This document shows positions 43,968 to 53,489 of a DNA stretch of 64,000 bases, in pieces. Position 1 is the first letter of the stretch, and every line of letters begins with the position of its first letter. This DNA comes from an uncultured Kordia sp. Its GTDB lineage: Bacteria; Bacteroidota; Bacteroidia; Flavobacteriales; Flavobacteriaceae. Position numbers and translations under genes: made by a program. Location of the stretch: the NCBI RefSeq assembly GCF_947489565.1, contig NZ_CANLEA010000022.1:1-64000 (forward strand). Reading direction: 5' to 3'. The notes under the pieces were generated by a model. The model saw only the letters and a program-made list of their open reading frames with translations, was not told the origin of the DNA and searched no databases.

Positions 43968-44504
43968 TCAAATCAAATGTTTCGTAATCTTCGAACTCAT
44001 CGGTTTTGTAAATGAATAGTAATAATTAATAAGTTGTCCATATTCATCGACCAAATACTTTTGAAAATTCCATTTGACACTCGAACGCTTTTTCCCATTC
44101 AGATTTTTAGATGTTAACCAAGTATATAGCGGATGTTGGTTTTTACCTTTGACATCTAATTTCTCCGTAAGTGGAAAAGTCACACCAAAATTGATTGCGC
44201 AAAATTCTTGAATTTGACTTGCATCTCCAGGTTCTTGTTTTCCAAATTGATTGCACGGCGAACCAATAATCACCAGATTATCTTTATACCTATCACTCAA
44301 CGCTTGCAGTTCTTTATATTGTTTAGTAAATCCGCATTTAGAAGCTACATTGACAAACAATATTTTCTTTCCTTTAAATGCTGAAAGCGACATTGGATTT
44401 CCTTGAAGATCATTGATTTCAATATCGTACATCGATTTTCTTTCAGTTTCTGCAGGAGTACTTAATTTAGGTTTATCAATTGTTTTCATAGCCTTTCTTT
44501 TCAT
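43968..44504 (-). CDS. Glutathione peroxidase family protein
   Basis: A 178-residue thiol peroxidase of the glutathione peroxidase fold. The active-site stretch VNVASKCGFT (Cys57), GSPCNQFGKQEPG (Gln) and VKWNFQKYLVD (Trp, Asn) give the catalytic tetrad. It is a Cys not Sec enzyme, so thioredoxin is the likely reductant. The first 20 residues are a polar extension; an alternative start is the Met at residue 6. No signal peptide. It probably removes hydrogen or lipid peroxides. Confidence 0.92.
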   Translation of the reverse strand: MKRKAMKTIDKPKLSTPAETERKSMYDIEINDLQGNPMSLSAFKGKKILFVNVASKCGFTKQYKELQALSDRYKDNLVIIGSPCNQFGKQEPGDASQIQEFCAINFGVTFPLTEKLDVKGKNQHPLYTWLTSKNLNGKKRSSVKWNFQKYLVDEYGQLINYYYSFTKPMSSKITKHLI

Positions 44505-44709
44505 ACAAAAATACGGATTTTATGTGTCTTTTAGAATTCGTATTGAGAAATAGAAAGTCTACTTTTCTTCCATTTCTCTGTACTACAATCATTGAACTAT
44601 TTTTAAAATTAATACTGAAGAACTACTTTGATGACGAAAAAGGTTACGTCTAGTCTTTTATTTTATGCAAAAAATTACCTAAGAAACTATTCTATATCGC
44701 ATGAACAAC

Positions 44710-46209
44710 CTACTTCTTCCCTATTTTGGCTGAAATCCAATCATTAATCGCCGGAATCATTCGAAGTTTGTAAATCACAATTCCATTCACCAACATAAAC
44801 GTTCCGACTTTAATAATAATATCTAAAATTGTATACGTTGTTGTCGGAATAAAATATAACAAACTTACCGTTCCCCCAAAAGAAATGAACATCCAAATAT
44901 GGTCTTGGGTAAAAGGTTGGATTTTATATTTTGAATAGATAAAGATTAATTTGATAGTATTGTACAAGGTCATGGAAATCAACGTAGCATACGCAGCACC
45001 TTCTATGCCCATGTTGAGATATTTGATGAAGTATATATTCAATGAAATATTCAACACTACCAAAATGGCAATGGCTACCATATTGAAACGATAGTATTTC
45101 GAATACAACAAAATGTGTGAATTGAACGAAGTTGTCATGTCAATAACCACATTAAAACTTAGAATTAGAATGACAGGAATGGTATCGATCAAGTTTTCAC
45201 GAGTAGGTAAAATGGAAAACAAATCGTCCACACCTAAAAAGATGCATCCTAATAAAAAGCCACCAATCGCAAAGAGCAATTTAGAAACTTCTTGATACTT
45301 TTTTCCTAAGGAAGCTATATCATCTTTAGCAATATATTCGGTGATGATAGGACTGTAAATGGTATATAAACCAATCGCAGGAATTGCCAATGTTGCTGCC
45401 AAAACTACGCCGATACTGTACGTTCCATTGGCTGTCATAGCATTAGCACCTTCAATTAAATTTGGCACCATAATTCCGTCAATCTTAAATGCCAAGAGCG
45501 AACCCAAAATGCTGAAAAAAGCAAACAGACTGTACTTTGTATATTCGCTTCTAAACGAACGATTAAATACTTTTTTAGCTGAAAAATTAAATCGAATATT
45601 CGCTACTTTTTTCGCATACCACAAAGCAATGATCATAATCACAACAAAACAAAGCACATAGATAATTTTGCCCGTTTCTACCGTAATGATATTTCCTAAA
45701 TATAGTAGAAATATGGCTGGAAAGAACAGTTTAATTGAAAATCGCTCTAATACTGTCGGAATTGCAATTTTTTTATAGTTAGATGCTTGCCGTTTGCAGA
45801 CATCCATAATCGCGAAAGCAAAACCTACAATGACAGAATATTGAATATAATCGAAGGCATGAAAATCTGGAAGCAAACTCGATAATGAACTTGCCAACAA
45901 TAAGAATATCACTGAAAACAATGCACTATTCATAATGACAATGAGCAATGTCGTTGAAAAGAAAATATTCCGCTTTTCAGCTGATTCTTTAAATCGAGGA
46001 AAATAATTCACCAAAGATTGTGAAGTTCCGAACACAAAAAATGCCATAAGAATTTGCGCGCCATCAAAGATATAACGAATGATGCCTAAAAACTCTTTGT
46101 CATTTGGGTAAATAAAAAGCGTAGACACAATTCCAATAGCCGCACCAACATAGTTGATGATACTAAATTTAAGTGTTTGCGACGATACTTCTTTTTGGTG
46201 TTTTTCCAA
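44710..46209 (-). CDS. Polysaccharide flippase (MOP/Wzx-type)
   Basis: A 499-residue membrane protein with about 14 hydrophobic helices and the layout of the oligosaccharide flippase family. Family features are an N-terminal FSIINYVGAAIGIVSTLFIYP start and the GTSQSLVNYFPRF segment. It would move lipid-linked oligosaccharide across the inner membrane. A glycosyltransferase and methyltransferase lie close by on the opposite strand, so a small surface-polysaccharide locus is likely. Confidence 0.85.
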   Translation of the reverse strand: MEKHQKEVSSQTLKFSIINYVGAAIGIVSTLFIYPNDKEFLGIIRYIFDGAQILMAFFVFGTSQSLVNYFPRFKESAEKRNIFFSTTLLIVIMNSALFSVIFLLLASSLSSLLPDFHAFDYIQYSVIVGFAFAIMDVCKRQASNYKKIAIPTVLERFSIKLFFPAIFLLYLGNIITVETGKIIYVLCFVVIMIIALWYAKKVANIRFNFSAKKVFNRSFRSEYTKYSLFAFFSILGSLLAFKIDGIMVPNLIEGANAMTANGTYSIGVVLAATLAIPAIGLYTIYSPIITEYIAKDDIASLGKKYQEVSKLLFAIGGFLLGCIFLGVDDLFSILPTRENLIDTIPVILILSFNVVIDMTTSFNSHILLYSKYYRFNMVAIAILVVLNISLNIYFIKYLNMGIEGAAYATLISMTLYNTIKLIFIYSKYKIQPFTQDHIWMFISFGGTVSLLYFIPTTTYTILDIIIKVGTFMLVNGIVIYKLRMIPAINDWISAKIGKK

Positions 46210-46305
46210 TCGTAGAACTGCTTTGTATCACAAATGTACATAATTGTCTGTATTGTTGAATTAAATGTTGGAAAGATTAAAGATTTCACCGATGGAGCAT
46301 TAAAT

Positions 46306-46332
46306 TAAAAAAACGAACCGAAGTTCGCTTTT
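46306..46332 (-). terminator. Terminator after the RiPP-precursor-like gene
   Basis: Stem CGAAC-CGAA-GTTCG, with outer A5/T5 pairing around one mismatch. On the minus strand it is followed by T7. It lies 22 bases after the stop of the small peptide gene. Confidence 0.7.
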
Positions 46333-46353
46333 TCTATCATGATCTTTATTTTG

Positions 46354-46575
46354 TTAGCATGTTTCTGTATAACAAAAGCACACAGAGGCTACAAATAATG
46401 TTGGCTCGTCTGGAATTGGATCTAAAGGATCACTCGTGTCAGCATCAATTGGACACATTAATACTGAATTGGAATTACACGTATAGGTATGAAATCGAGC
46501 ACCACCCGCTATGTTTGTGATTTTAGAAATTATTCTTTTCTCTAGTGTTAAGCTTTTTAATTTTTGTTTTTTCAT
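46354..46575 (-). CDS. Lanthipeptide-like precursor peptide
   Basis: A 73-residue peptide. Residues 1-25 look like the leader of Bacteroidota class I lanthipeptide precursors: K-x-LKSLTLEKRIISKI, then NIAGG at 21-25, a usual cleavage end. The putative core (26-73) has five Cys (33, 41, 66, 68, 73) and many Ser/Thr, with a central Asp/Pro-rich segment. No LanB, LanC or peptidase-transporter gene lies in the window, so it would depend on distant enzymes. The gene stands alone with its own terminator. The assignment rests on the leader. Confidence 0.65.
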   Translation of the reverse strand: MKKQKLKSLTLEKRIISKITNIAGGARFHTYTCNSNSVLMCPIDADTSDPLDPIPDEPTLFVASVCFCYTETC

Positions 46576-46722
46576 TTCTTTGAGTTTTGATTTATATATT
46601 ATAGGATCAAAATCAGGAAAACATTACCCAATAAGAATTATAAAGTGATTCTAGATTTAAGAAACACTCCAAAAATCCAAAAAATACACTCCCAAACTCG
46701 CAAACTCATAAACTCTTTTACA

Positions 46723-46730
46723 TATATTTG
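46723..46730 (+). promoter_or_regulatory. Candidate -7 box
   Basis: TATATTTG, a full TAnnTTTG match, lies 20 bases before the methyltransferase ATG. Confidence 0.45.
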
Positions 46731-46750
46731 TATTTACCAAGACTTTAAAT

Positions 46751-47278
46751 ATGTATAATAAATTCTATCCGCATAAACGCTATAAATATACCCTTGAGTT
46801 CTTACAAGAAGTCATTCCTGAAGGTTCAAAGGTTTTAGATTTAGGAGTAGAAAATCCTTTTTCTGAAATTATGAGTAAGGAAGGATATGTGGTAGAGAAC
46901 ACAAAGGGAGAAGATTTGGATGAAGATTTTTCATCTGTACAAAACAGTGATGCTGATGTAGTGACTGCGTTTGAAATTTTCGAACATTTGGTGGCTCCTT
47001 TTAATGTTTTGAAAGAAATTAAAGCTAAAAAATTGGTGGTAACCGTTCCGTTGCGCTTGTGGTTTGCAACTGCTTACAGAAGTAAAACTGATCCTTGGGA
47101 CAGACATTACCACGAGTTTGAAGACTGGCAGTTTGATTGGCTTTTGGAGAAATCTGGTTGGGAAATTAAAAAGACACGAAAATGGACCAATCCTTCGCGT
47201 CCGCCAATTGCACCACGACCGCTTCTTCGTCATTTAATTCCACGCTATTACGCTGTGTATGCCGAACGCAAAGCATAG
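46751..47278 (+). CDS. SAM-dependent methyltransferase-like protein
   Basis: A 175-residue class I methyltransferase-like protein. It has VLDLGVENPFSEIM in place of the Gly-rich motif I, an acidic GEDLDED strand end, and DVVTAFEIFEHLVAPFNVLKEI for motifs II/III. The Gly-rich loop is poor (LGVENP), so SAM binding may be weak. DPWDRHYHEFEDWQFDWLLEKSG is typical of sugar- or lipid-related methyltransferases. The glycosyltransferase gene starts 3 bases after it. Confidence 0.8.
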   Translation: MYNKFYPHKRYKYTLEFLQEVIPEGSKVLDLGVENPFSEIMSKEGYVVENTKGEDLDEDFSSVQNSDADVVTAFEIFEHLVAPFNVLKEIKAKKLVVTVPLRLWFATAYRSKTDPWDRHYHEFEDWQFDWLLEKSGWEIKKTRKWTNPSRPPIAPRPLLRHLIPRYYAVYAERKA

Positions 47279-47281
47279 TTT

Positions 47282-48160
47282 ATGAATTATTACATTGTTA
47301 TTCCTGCACATAATGAAGCCGATTTTATTGAAATGACGCTTGCTTCTGTTGTGCAACAAACTTTACTTCCCAAAAAAGTAGTGGTTGTCAATGATAATTC
47401 TACGGATGCTACTGAAACTATTGTGGATGAATTTATAAAACAACATGCATTCATCTCAAAAGTAAATACACATGCAAGCAATGAACATCTTCCAGGCAGC
47501 AAAGTGGTAGAAGCTTTTTATAAAGGTTTTGAAACTTTAGATGACAATTTTGATATCATTGTAAAGTTGGATGCAGATGTTATTTTACCTGTCAACTATT
47601 TTGAAACGATTTGCAATCACTTTACAAATAATCCAAAAATTGGTGTCGCAGGCGGTTTAGCCTATATTGAACATAATGGCAACTGGGTTTATGAATCTGT
47701 TGCAGATAAAAATCATGTCCGCGGTCCATTTAAAGCCTATCGAAAAACCTGTTTTGAACAAATTGGTGGTTTACAAAAATCATTAGGTTGGGACACCGCA
47801 GATGTACTTTTAGCGCGTTTTCATGGATGGAAGGTATATGTTGATCAATCTTTGCATATAAAACATTTAAAACCCACAGGAAAGACGTATAAACAGAAAG
47901 TTCATCGCAATCATGGAGCTGTCTTTTACAAACTGGGTTATGGTTTTTGGATTTCTTTCATTGCTTCCTTGAAAATTGCTCTCAAAAAGAAAAGTCTCAA
48001 TGTTTTTTTAGATTATATGAAAGGCTTTTTTACGGCTAAAAAGGCAAAGATTCAAAAAATGGTAACTCCAACGCAAGCGCGTTTCATTCGAAGCTACAGA
48101 CGTGCGCAAATAGCACAAAAAGCAACCAGTTTTTTAGGCATCAGACAGTCAGAAAAATAG
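47282..48160 (+). CDS. Family 2 glycosyltransferase
   Basis: A 292-residue GT-A fold transferase. IVIPAHNEADFIEMTLASV lies at the N-terminus, the DxD motif is DAD at 97-99 (VKLDADVIL), and GGLQKSLGWDTADVLLARFHGWK is in the acceptor region. The C-terminus is basic and has a weak hydrophobic stretch. It transfers a sugar from a nucleotide sugar to a surface polysaccharide or lipid carrier. Linked to the methyltransferase gene. Confidence 0.9.
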   Translation: MNYYIVIPAHNEADFIEMTLASVVQQTLLPKKVVVVNDNSTDATETIVDEFIKQHAFISKVNTHASNEHLPGSKVVEAFYKGFETLDDNFDIIVKLDADVILPVNYFETICNHFTNNPKIGVAGGLAYIEHNGNWVYESVADKNHVRGPFKAYRKTCFEQIGGLQKSLGWDTADVLLARFHGWKVYVDQSLHIKHLKPTGKTYKQKVHRNHGAVFYKLGYGFWISFIASLKIALKKKSLNVFLDYMKGFFTAKKAKIQKMVTPTQARFIRSYRRAQIAQKATSFLGIRQSEK

Positions 48161-48268
48161 CAGGTACAACTTCGTATTTTTAATAAAAATTTGCATTTTT
48201 TCAGAAATTAAACGTATTTTAGTCAATATTACCTTTCAAGAATCCCCTATTCAGAAAAATATACATAA

Positions 48269-49018
48269 ATGATCAAAGCAATAATCGTCGAAGATGAAAA
48301 GTCTTCTATGGAATATTTGACGTCTATTTTAAACCGAAATCACAAAAACATAAAAATTCTTGGTTGGGCTTCCGATGTTCATGACGCAGTAACATTGATT
48401 AAGAAAAAAGAACCCGAACTTGTATTTCTGGACATTCAATTAAACACTGGTAGCGGATTTGAAGTTCTAGATCAATTACAAAACGAAATGACATTTGAGG
48501 TCATTTTCACCACTGGTTTTGTAGATTATAAAGAGAAAGCGATGGACTACTTTGCTTTTTACTATTTAAACAAACCGATACAGGAAGAACAACTTAAAAA
48601 AGTGTTGGACATGTATGAACTAAAACGTTCTGCTTTTGATCGACGAAAGTATGAAGCGTTTAAATTGCAAATAGAAAACAAACACACGTCCATCACAATT
48701 TATGAAAAAAGCGAATATACTACGATTCGGATTTCAAACATTTTGTATTGTGAAGCAGCCGGAAGTTATACCACTATTCATTTAAGAAACAACCAACAGT
48801 TATTATTTTCTAGAAACTTAAAGTCTATAGAAAATATGTTAGAACACAGTGATTTTTTCCGAGTACATCGATCGTATTTAGTCAATTTGCAAAATGTAAA
48901 AAAAGTTACGCACGACGGAATCATGATTATGATTGACAATAAAGAAATCGCGACTTCCTCTAGAAATCGTAAAAAAGTAATTGATCTTTTAAAGCTTTAC
49001 AACAGCAAAACACTTTAG
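48269..49018 (+). CDS. LytTR-family response regulator
   Basis: A 249-residue regulator. The receiver domain is at about residues 1-120, with acidic pocket EDE (8-10), phosphorylation site Asp55 in LVFLDIQL and Lys near 105. The LytTR DNA-binding domain is at about 140-245 (ILYCEAAGSYTTIHL, FFRVHRSYLVNLQNV). No histidine kinase gene is adjacent, so it is an orphan here. Its stop overlaps by four bases the stop of the convergent phosphatase gene. Confidence 0.93.
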   Translation: MIKAIIVEDEKSSMEYLTSILNRNHKNIKILGWASDVHDAVTLIKKKEPELVFLDIQLNTGSGFEVLDQLQNEMTFEVIFTTGFVDYKEKAMDYFAFYYLNKPIQEEQLKKVLDMYELKRSAFDRRKYEAFKLQIENKHTSITIYEKSEYTTIRISNILYCEAAGSYTTIHLRNNQQLLFSRNLKSIENMLEHSDFFRVHRSYLVNLQNVKKVTHDGIMIMIDNKEIATSSRNRKKVIDLLKLYNSKTL

Positions 49019-50703
49019 TGTTTTAAAGCACTTTCTATCGGATTTCCTGTAGCAGCATTTGGGAGTGAAATCTCTAACAATGCTGAAATAGTTGGCGCTA
49101 CATCGGTAATTTTTGTACGTTGTAATGTTTCTCCTTGTTGTACTCCATTTCCATAGAATAATAACGGAACATGCGTATCATAGTTGAATCCTGAACCATG
49201 TGTAGAACCTGTACGTGAGTATGAAATGGTAGCAATATCAAGCACATAACAAACATCTCCTGAACGTTTTTGGTTAAATCCACGTTGCAAAGCAGCAGCA
49301 ATTCCGTGCGTGAATTCACTATTAAGAAATGCCGTTCGCGTATATACTTTTGATATTTTATCGTAGCTTAATAATTCGCGTTGCAACGCATTTTCAATCG
49401 CCGTTGCAGAAAGTTGTAAACGCTTAATTTCTGCATAGTTCAAAAATACTTGTCCGCTAGAAACATTCTCGATTAATTTTTCGCTTCCATACATGGTATT
49501 TAGAAAACTTTTCAAGTGCTTCTCTAGTGCTCCATGATCAAAATATCCAGCAGGTATTTTCATTTCTTGTAAAAACGATGGAACATGTACCGCAGCGTGA
49601 TCTGCTGTTAAGAAAATTGTATAATTTCCTTTTCCAACTTCAGCATCAAGAACTGCAAACAAACGCTCAATATCTTGATCCAATCGTAAATAAGTATCTT
49701 GAATTTCTTTAGAATTTACTCCAAATCTATGTCCAACATAATCTGTACTGGAATAGCTTACTGCTAAGAAATCTGTATCAACATCTTTTCCTAAGTTTTC
49801 ACCTTTTATCGCTGCAATCGCAAAATCAGTTGTCAAACTATTTCCGTACGCAGTCGCTTTCAACACATCAAAGCCTCCATTTTCTGCTTGCAATGCTTTT
49901 AAATCATACGGAAAGGTTGGATTGGGTTTGCCTTTAAAACTACTTTCGTAAGCACTTAAATCAATATCACTTTCTGTGTAGGTATTAATGTCATATAAAG
50001 TATTCCAAGTTGTCAAGTATTTTTCAGCTTCATCGGCTGCATTGAATTCCTTGACCCAAGTTGGCAATTCATTTCTGTAGTATGTACTTGTAATCCAGCT
50101 TCCTTTATCTTTTCCATAAAACCAGTACGCTCCATTGGCTGCGTGACCTGCTGGTAAAATAGCACCTCGATCTTTAATGGCAATTCCGATTACTTTTCCT
50201 CGTTGTTGTGTATCTAAACGCAATTGATCGGTAACCGTTGTAGTTTGCATTCTGTGTGGCGACATTTTTCCTGCCCATTGTCCTTCTACTCCAACTGAAG
50301 ATTGGCGATCATCTGACGCACAGTATACTTCTTTCTTTATGAATTTATCATACCAATCGTTGGCAATAATTCCGTGATTTTCTGGAGTTGTTCCCGTATA
50401 TACAGATGCATGTCCTGGACCTGTATAGGTTGGAATATAATTGTAATGATTGTTTTTACAGTTATATCCTTCATTAATCATTCGCATAAAACCGCCATTC
50501 CCGTATTTGCTTTCAAAACGCGTTAAATAATCATAACGCATTTGATCGACTACAATACCTACTACCAATTTCGGTTTCGTAGATTCTGCAGCTTGTGCAT
50601 TTGTATTCGTTGCTGTTTTAGACGCTGTTTTTACTTTTTGTTTTACAGAAATACACTGAATAAAAAATAAAGACAATATGCTAAGTAAGATACTATTTTT
50701 CAT
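49015..50703 (-). CDS. PafA-like alkaline phosphatase
   Basis: A 562-residue alkaline phosphatase superfamily enzyme of the PafA type. It starts at MKNSILLSIL with a signal peptide ending at about Cys17 (FFIQC; not a standard lipobox). Metal ligands and nucleophile are visible: VVDQMRYDYL (Asp), PTYTGPGHASVYTGTTP with Thr94 as nucleophile, FLTADHAAVHVPSFL and GSTHGSGFNYDTHVPLLFYG. It releases phosphate from organic esters in the periplasm. The ATG at 50718 is 5 codons upstream and is less likely. Confidence 0.9.
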   Translation of the reverse strand: MKNSILLSILSLFFIQCISVKQKVKTASKTATNTNAQAAESTKPKLVVGIVVDQMRYDYLTRFESKYGNGGFMRMINEGYNCKNNHYNYIPTYTGPGHASVYTGTTPENHGIIANDWYDKFIKKEVYCASDDRQSSVGVEGQWAGKMSPHRMQTTTVTDQLRLDTQQRGKVIGIAIKDRGAILPAGHAANGAYWFYGKDKGSWITSTYYRNELPTWVKEFNAADEAEKYLTTWNTLYDINTYTESDIDLSAYESSFKGKPNPTFPYDLKALQAENGGFDVLKATAYGNSLTTDFAIAAIKGENLGKDVDTDFLAVSYSSTDYVGHRFGVNSKEIQDTYLRLDQDIERLFAVLDAEVGKGNYTIFLTADHAAVHVPSFLQEMKIPAGYFDHGALEKHLKSFLNTMYGSEKLIENVSSGQVFLNYAEIKRLQLSATAIENALQRELLSYDKISKVYTRTAFLNSEFTHGIAAALQRGFNQKRSGDVCYVLDIATISYSRTGSTHGSGFNYDTHVPLLFYGNGVQQGETLQRTKITDVAPTISALLEISLPNAATGNPIESALKH

Positions 50704-50841
50704 AACGGATCTTATCATTTATTTTAAGTTCGGGAAATTATACTGTGCCAAAAGTAATTGTTTTACTGCAAATAACATTTTAACTAATCATTAAATCGTT
50801 AATTATTTTATTAGCTTCTACGAATAATGTATTTTTAGCCC

Positions 50842-51579
50842 ATGATTTACCTAGAAAATATAGGACGCTATTTTTTGATGTTAAAAAGCGTATTTAGTAA
50901 AATGACCAAATGGTCCATGCTAAGAAATCTTATCTTTAAAGAAATTGACGATTTAATCATCGGTTCCATGGGAATTGTATGTTTTATTTCCTTTTTTGTG
51001 GGTGGTGTAGTTGCCATACAAACTGCCTTAAACATCAACAATCCTTTAATCCCAAAATACCTTGTTGGTTTTGCCACACGCCAATCTGTAATTTTAGAAT
51101 TCGCACCGACGTTTATTTCTATTATTATGGCTGGAAAAGTAGGTTCGTTCATTACTTCGAGTATTGGAACCATGCGTGTAACGGAGCAAATTGACGCTTT
51201 GGAAGTCATGGGTGTAAATTCTTTGAATTACTTGGTATTTCCTAAGATTGTAGCATTGGCTTTGTATCCTTTTGTAATTACCATCGCTATGTTTTTAGGA
51301 GTTTTTGGAGGTTGGTTAGCTTCTATTTACGGAGGTTTTTCAACAAGCGCTGATTTTATTCAAGGATTACAGATCGAATTTATTCCATTCCATGTAACCT
51401 ATGCTTTTATTAAAACCTTTCTATTTTCTTTTGTGCTCGCCACAATTCCTTCTTTTTACGGATACTATATGAAAGGTGGTGCATTGGAAGTTGGAAAAGC
51501 AAGTACAACATCGTTCGTTTGGACGAGTGTTGTTATTATTTTGATAAATTACCTCATCACACAATTATTACTGACTTAA
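50842..51579 (+). CDS. mlaE: MlaE-type ABC transporter permease
   Basis: A 245-residue membrane protein with five or six helices and the MlaE/YrbE fold. Signatures are VGGVVAIQTALNI, FAPTFISIIMAGKVGSFITSSIGTMRVTEQIDALEVMG and GYYMKGGALEVGKASTTSFVWTSV. It forms the inner-membrane part of a phospholipid or lipid-linked transport system with MlaF. The stop overlaps the MlaF start (TAATG). The MCE-domain substrate-binding gene (mlaD) is not next to it. Confidence 0.93.
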   Translation: MIYLENIGRYFLMLKSVFSKMTKWSMLRNLIFKEIDDLIIGSMGIVCFISFFVGGVVAIQTALNINNPLIPKYLVGFATRQSVILEFAPTFISIIMAGKVGSFITSSIGTMRVTEQIDALEVMGVNSLNYLVFPKIVALALYPFVITIAMFLGVFGGWLASIYGGFSTSADFIQGLQIEFIPFHVTYAFIKTFLFSFVLATIPSFYGYYMKGGALEVGKASTTSFVWTSVVIILINYLITQLLLT

Positions 51580-52349
51580 TGATCGAAGTAAAAAACATAA
51601 AGAAATCTTTTGATGGCGTTGAAATTTTAAAAGGAATTTCGACCACATTCGATAAGGGAAAAACCAACTTAATCATTGGTCAAAGTGGTTCTGGGAAGAC
51701 CGTTTTTTTAAAGTCTTTATTAGGTCTTCACATACCCGAAGAAGGTGCTATTTTGTTTGATGGGAAAGATTATAAAAGTTTATCTAGCAAAGAACAACGA
51801 GAACTGCGTACCGAAATGGGCATGGTTTTTCAGGGAAGTGCTTTGTTTGATTCTATGACCGTTTCTGAAAACGTAATGTTTCCATTACGAATGTTTACAA
51901 ATCAAGCAGTGAGTGAAATGCAAGATCGTGTAGATATTGTATTGAAGCGTGTAAAATTGATAGATGCGCATCATAAATTTCCAGCAGAAACTTCTGGAGG
52001 AATGCAAAAACGTGTAGCTATTGCGCGCGCTATTGTGATGAATCCGAAGTATTTATTTTGTGATGAACCAAATTCTGGATTGGATCCGAAAACCGCCATT
52101 GTCATTGATAATCTGATTCAAGAAATCACCGACGAATATAACATTACAACTGTGATCAATACACATGATATGAACTCTGTAATGGAAATTGGCGAAAAGA
52201 TTGTCTTCTTAAAAAACGGTATCAAAGCTTGGGAAGGCACGAATAAGGAAATCTTTAAGACAGATAATGAATCGGTGACAGACTTTGTATACTCTTCAGA
52301 TTTATTCAAAAAAGTAAGAGAAGTATATTTAAAAGAACTGAAAGAATAA
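51579..52349 (+). CDS. mlaF: MlaF-type ABC transporter ATP-binding protein
   Basis: A 256-residue ABC ATPase. Walker A GQSGSGKT (34-41), signature TSGGMQKRVAIARAI, Walker B LFCDEPNSGLDP and H-loop INTHDMNSVMEIG are complete. It powers MlaE. It starts at an ATG that overlaps the mlaE stop. The frame is open further upstream, but that would overlap mlaE by about 60 bases and lacks similarity to ABC proteins. Confidence 0.94.
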   Translation: MIEVKNIKKSFDGVEILKGISTTFDKGKTNLIIGQSGSGKTVFLKSLLGLHIPEEGAILFDGKDYKSLSSKEQRELRTEMGMVFQGSALFDSMTVSENVMFPLRMFTNQAVSEMQDRVDIVLKRVKLIDAHHKFPAETSGGMQKRVAIARAIVMNPKYLFCDEPNSGLDPKTAIVIDNLIQEITDEYNITTVINTHDMNSVMEIGEKIVFLKNGIKAWEGTNKEIFKTDNESVTDFVYSSDLFKKVREVYLKELKE

Positions 52350-52387
52350 TTACCACTCGTTATGAGTAGCAATTATGCATTTTGATT

Positions 52388-53416
52388 TTATTCGCGTACG
52401 AAAGTAAATTTTCTATTTGTAAATTCGTCATTAGAAAGATCCATGTCTAATACTAGACTATCCTTTGATAGTTTGACAATGCTTAGTACTTTTTCTTTTT
52501 TAGGTAATACAATGGTTTTTTCATTTTCATAATACTTCCATTGAGTTGAATATTTAAATAGTCGTTGATCTATTAAGATAGAATCTTGGGAAATACGTAA
52601 ACTGTTTAATGGAAGTGAAACGCTACTCAAGGTATCTACTCTAGGTATACTTTCTTTTTTAACAAGTTTCCAAGTTCCAAACAGTGATATTGGTTTTTCG
52701 TGTGCTATTTCTTGCTCTTCAAAAGTGTATGGCTTATTACCAGCCATATAATCAGTTACGTATACTTTATTTCCTGCTAATGAATCTACCAATGCATAAT
52801 GAATACCAGGTTCTTCATCACTATAAAGATCAGATTCAAACACTAAAAAAGTATAATTATTAATATGTTGAATCTCCCAATACGGTTTCATCAACAATCC
52901 AACACCTTTTGAATGAGAGTACATTACTGTGTCATTTACATAATCATGGTATATTTTTTCTTGCTCTTGAAAAGTGACATATTCTTTTCCTTTAGGATTC
53001 CAGTGTACTTTTTTTGAATTGGTTGGTAATCTTCTGAATACTGTATGAATAGGTTGATTATAATTCGATGTCATGACAAGGTTGTCTTTTGTAACTTTTA
53101 CTTCTACTGTACTTGAAGCATCGTCTCCATATGTAAGTTTACCATTCTTCAACGTAAAATTGACAATGGTATCCATCGCTCTTCCCTGAGCATTGATTGC
53201 AATTTTTTTGACATGAACTGTATTGTCTTTAAAATTAAAAAAGAATTTACTACCAGAAGGGTCTTTAAAAGCGGTTTTATCATCTCCATCCTCTAAAAAC
53301 TGATAATAGACTTGTATCCAAGCGCCTTCTATATTTGGATCGGGATTGAGTTTAGATTTACAAGATATACATAGTAAAATAACAAGGACAAGTGATGTGA
53401 GTGAAGTTTTGAACAT
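52388..53416 (-). CDS. Hypothetical lipoprotein
   Basis: A 342-residue lipoprotein with lipobox CISC after a hydrophobic segment. The mature part begins with IEGAWIQVYYQFLEDGDD and later has FGTWKLVKKES, both like lipocalin or META-type beta domains (inference). No recognised function. It stands alone; the mlaF gene converges on it. Confidence 0.7.
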   Translation of the reverse strand: MFKTSLTSLVLVILLCISCKSKLNPDPNIEGAWIQVYYQFLEDGDDKTAFKDPSGSKFFFNFKDNTVHVKKIAINAQGRAMDTIVNFTLKNGKLTYGDDASSTVEVKVTKDNLVMTSNYNQPIHTVFRRLPTNSKKVHWNPKGKEYVTFQEQEKIYHDYVNDTVMYSHSKGVGLLMKPYWEIQHINNYTFLVFESDLYSDEEPGIHYALVDSLAGNKVYVTDYMAGNKPYTFEEQEIAHEKPISLFGTWKLVKKESIPRVDTLSSVSLPLNSLRISQDSILIDQRLFKYSTQWKYYENEKTIVLPKKEKVLSIVKLSKDSLVLDMDLSNDEFTNRKFTFVRE

Positions 53417-53489
53417 AGTGGTAATGTTTACGGTTTCTTATAGTATTTGTGGTGTATTATAGCAAAATGTTACAACTGATCACTTTTAG

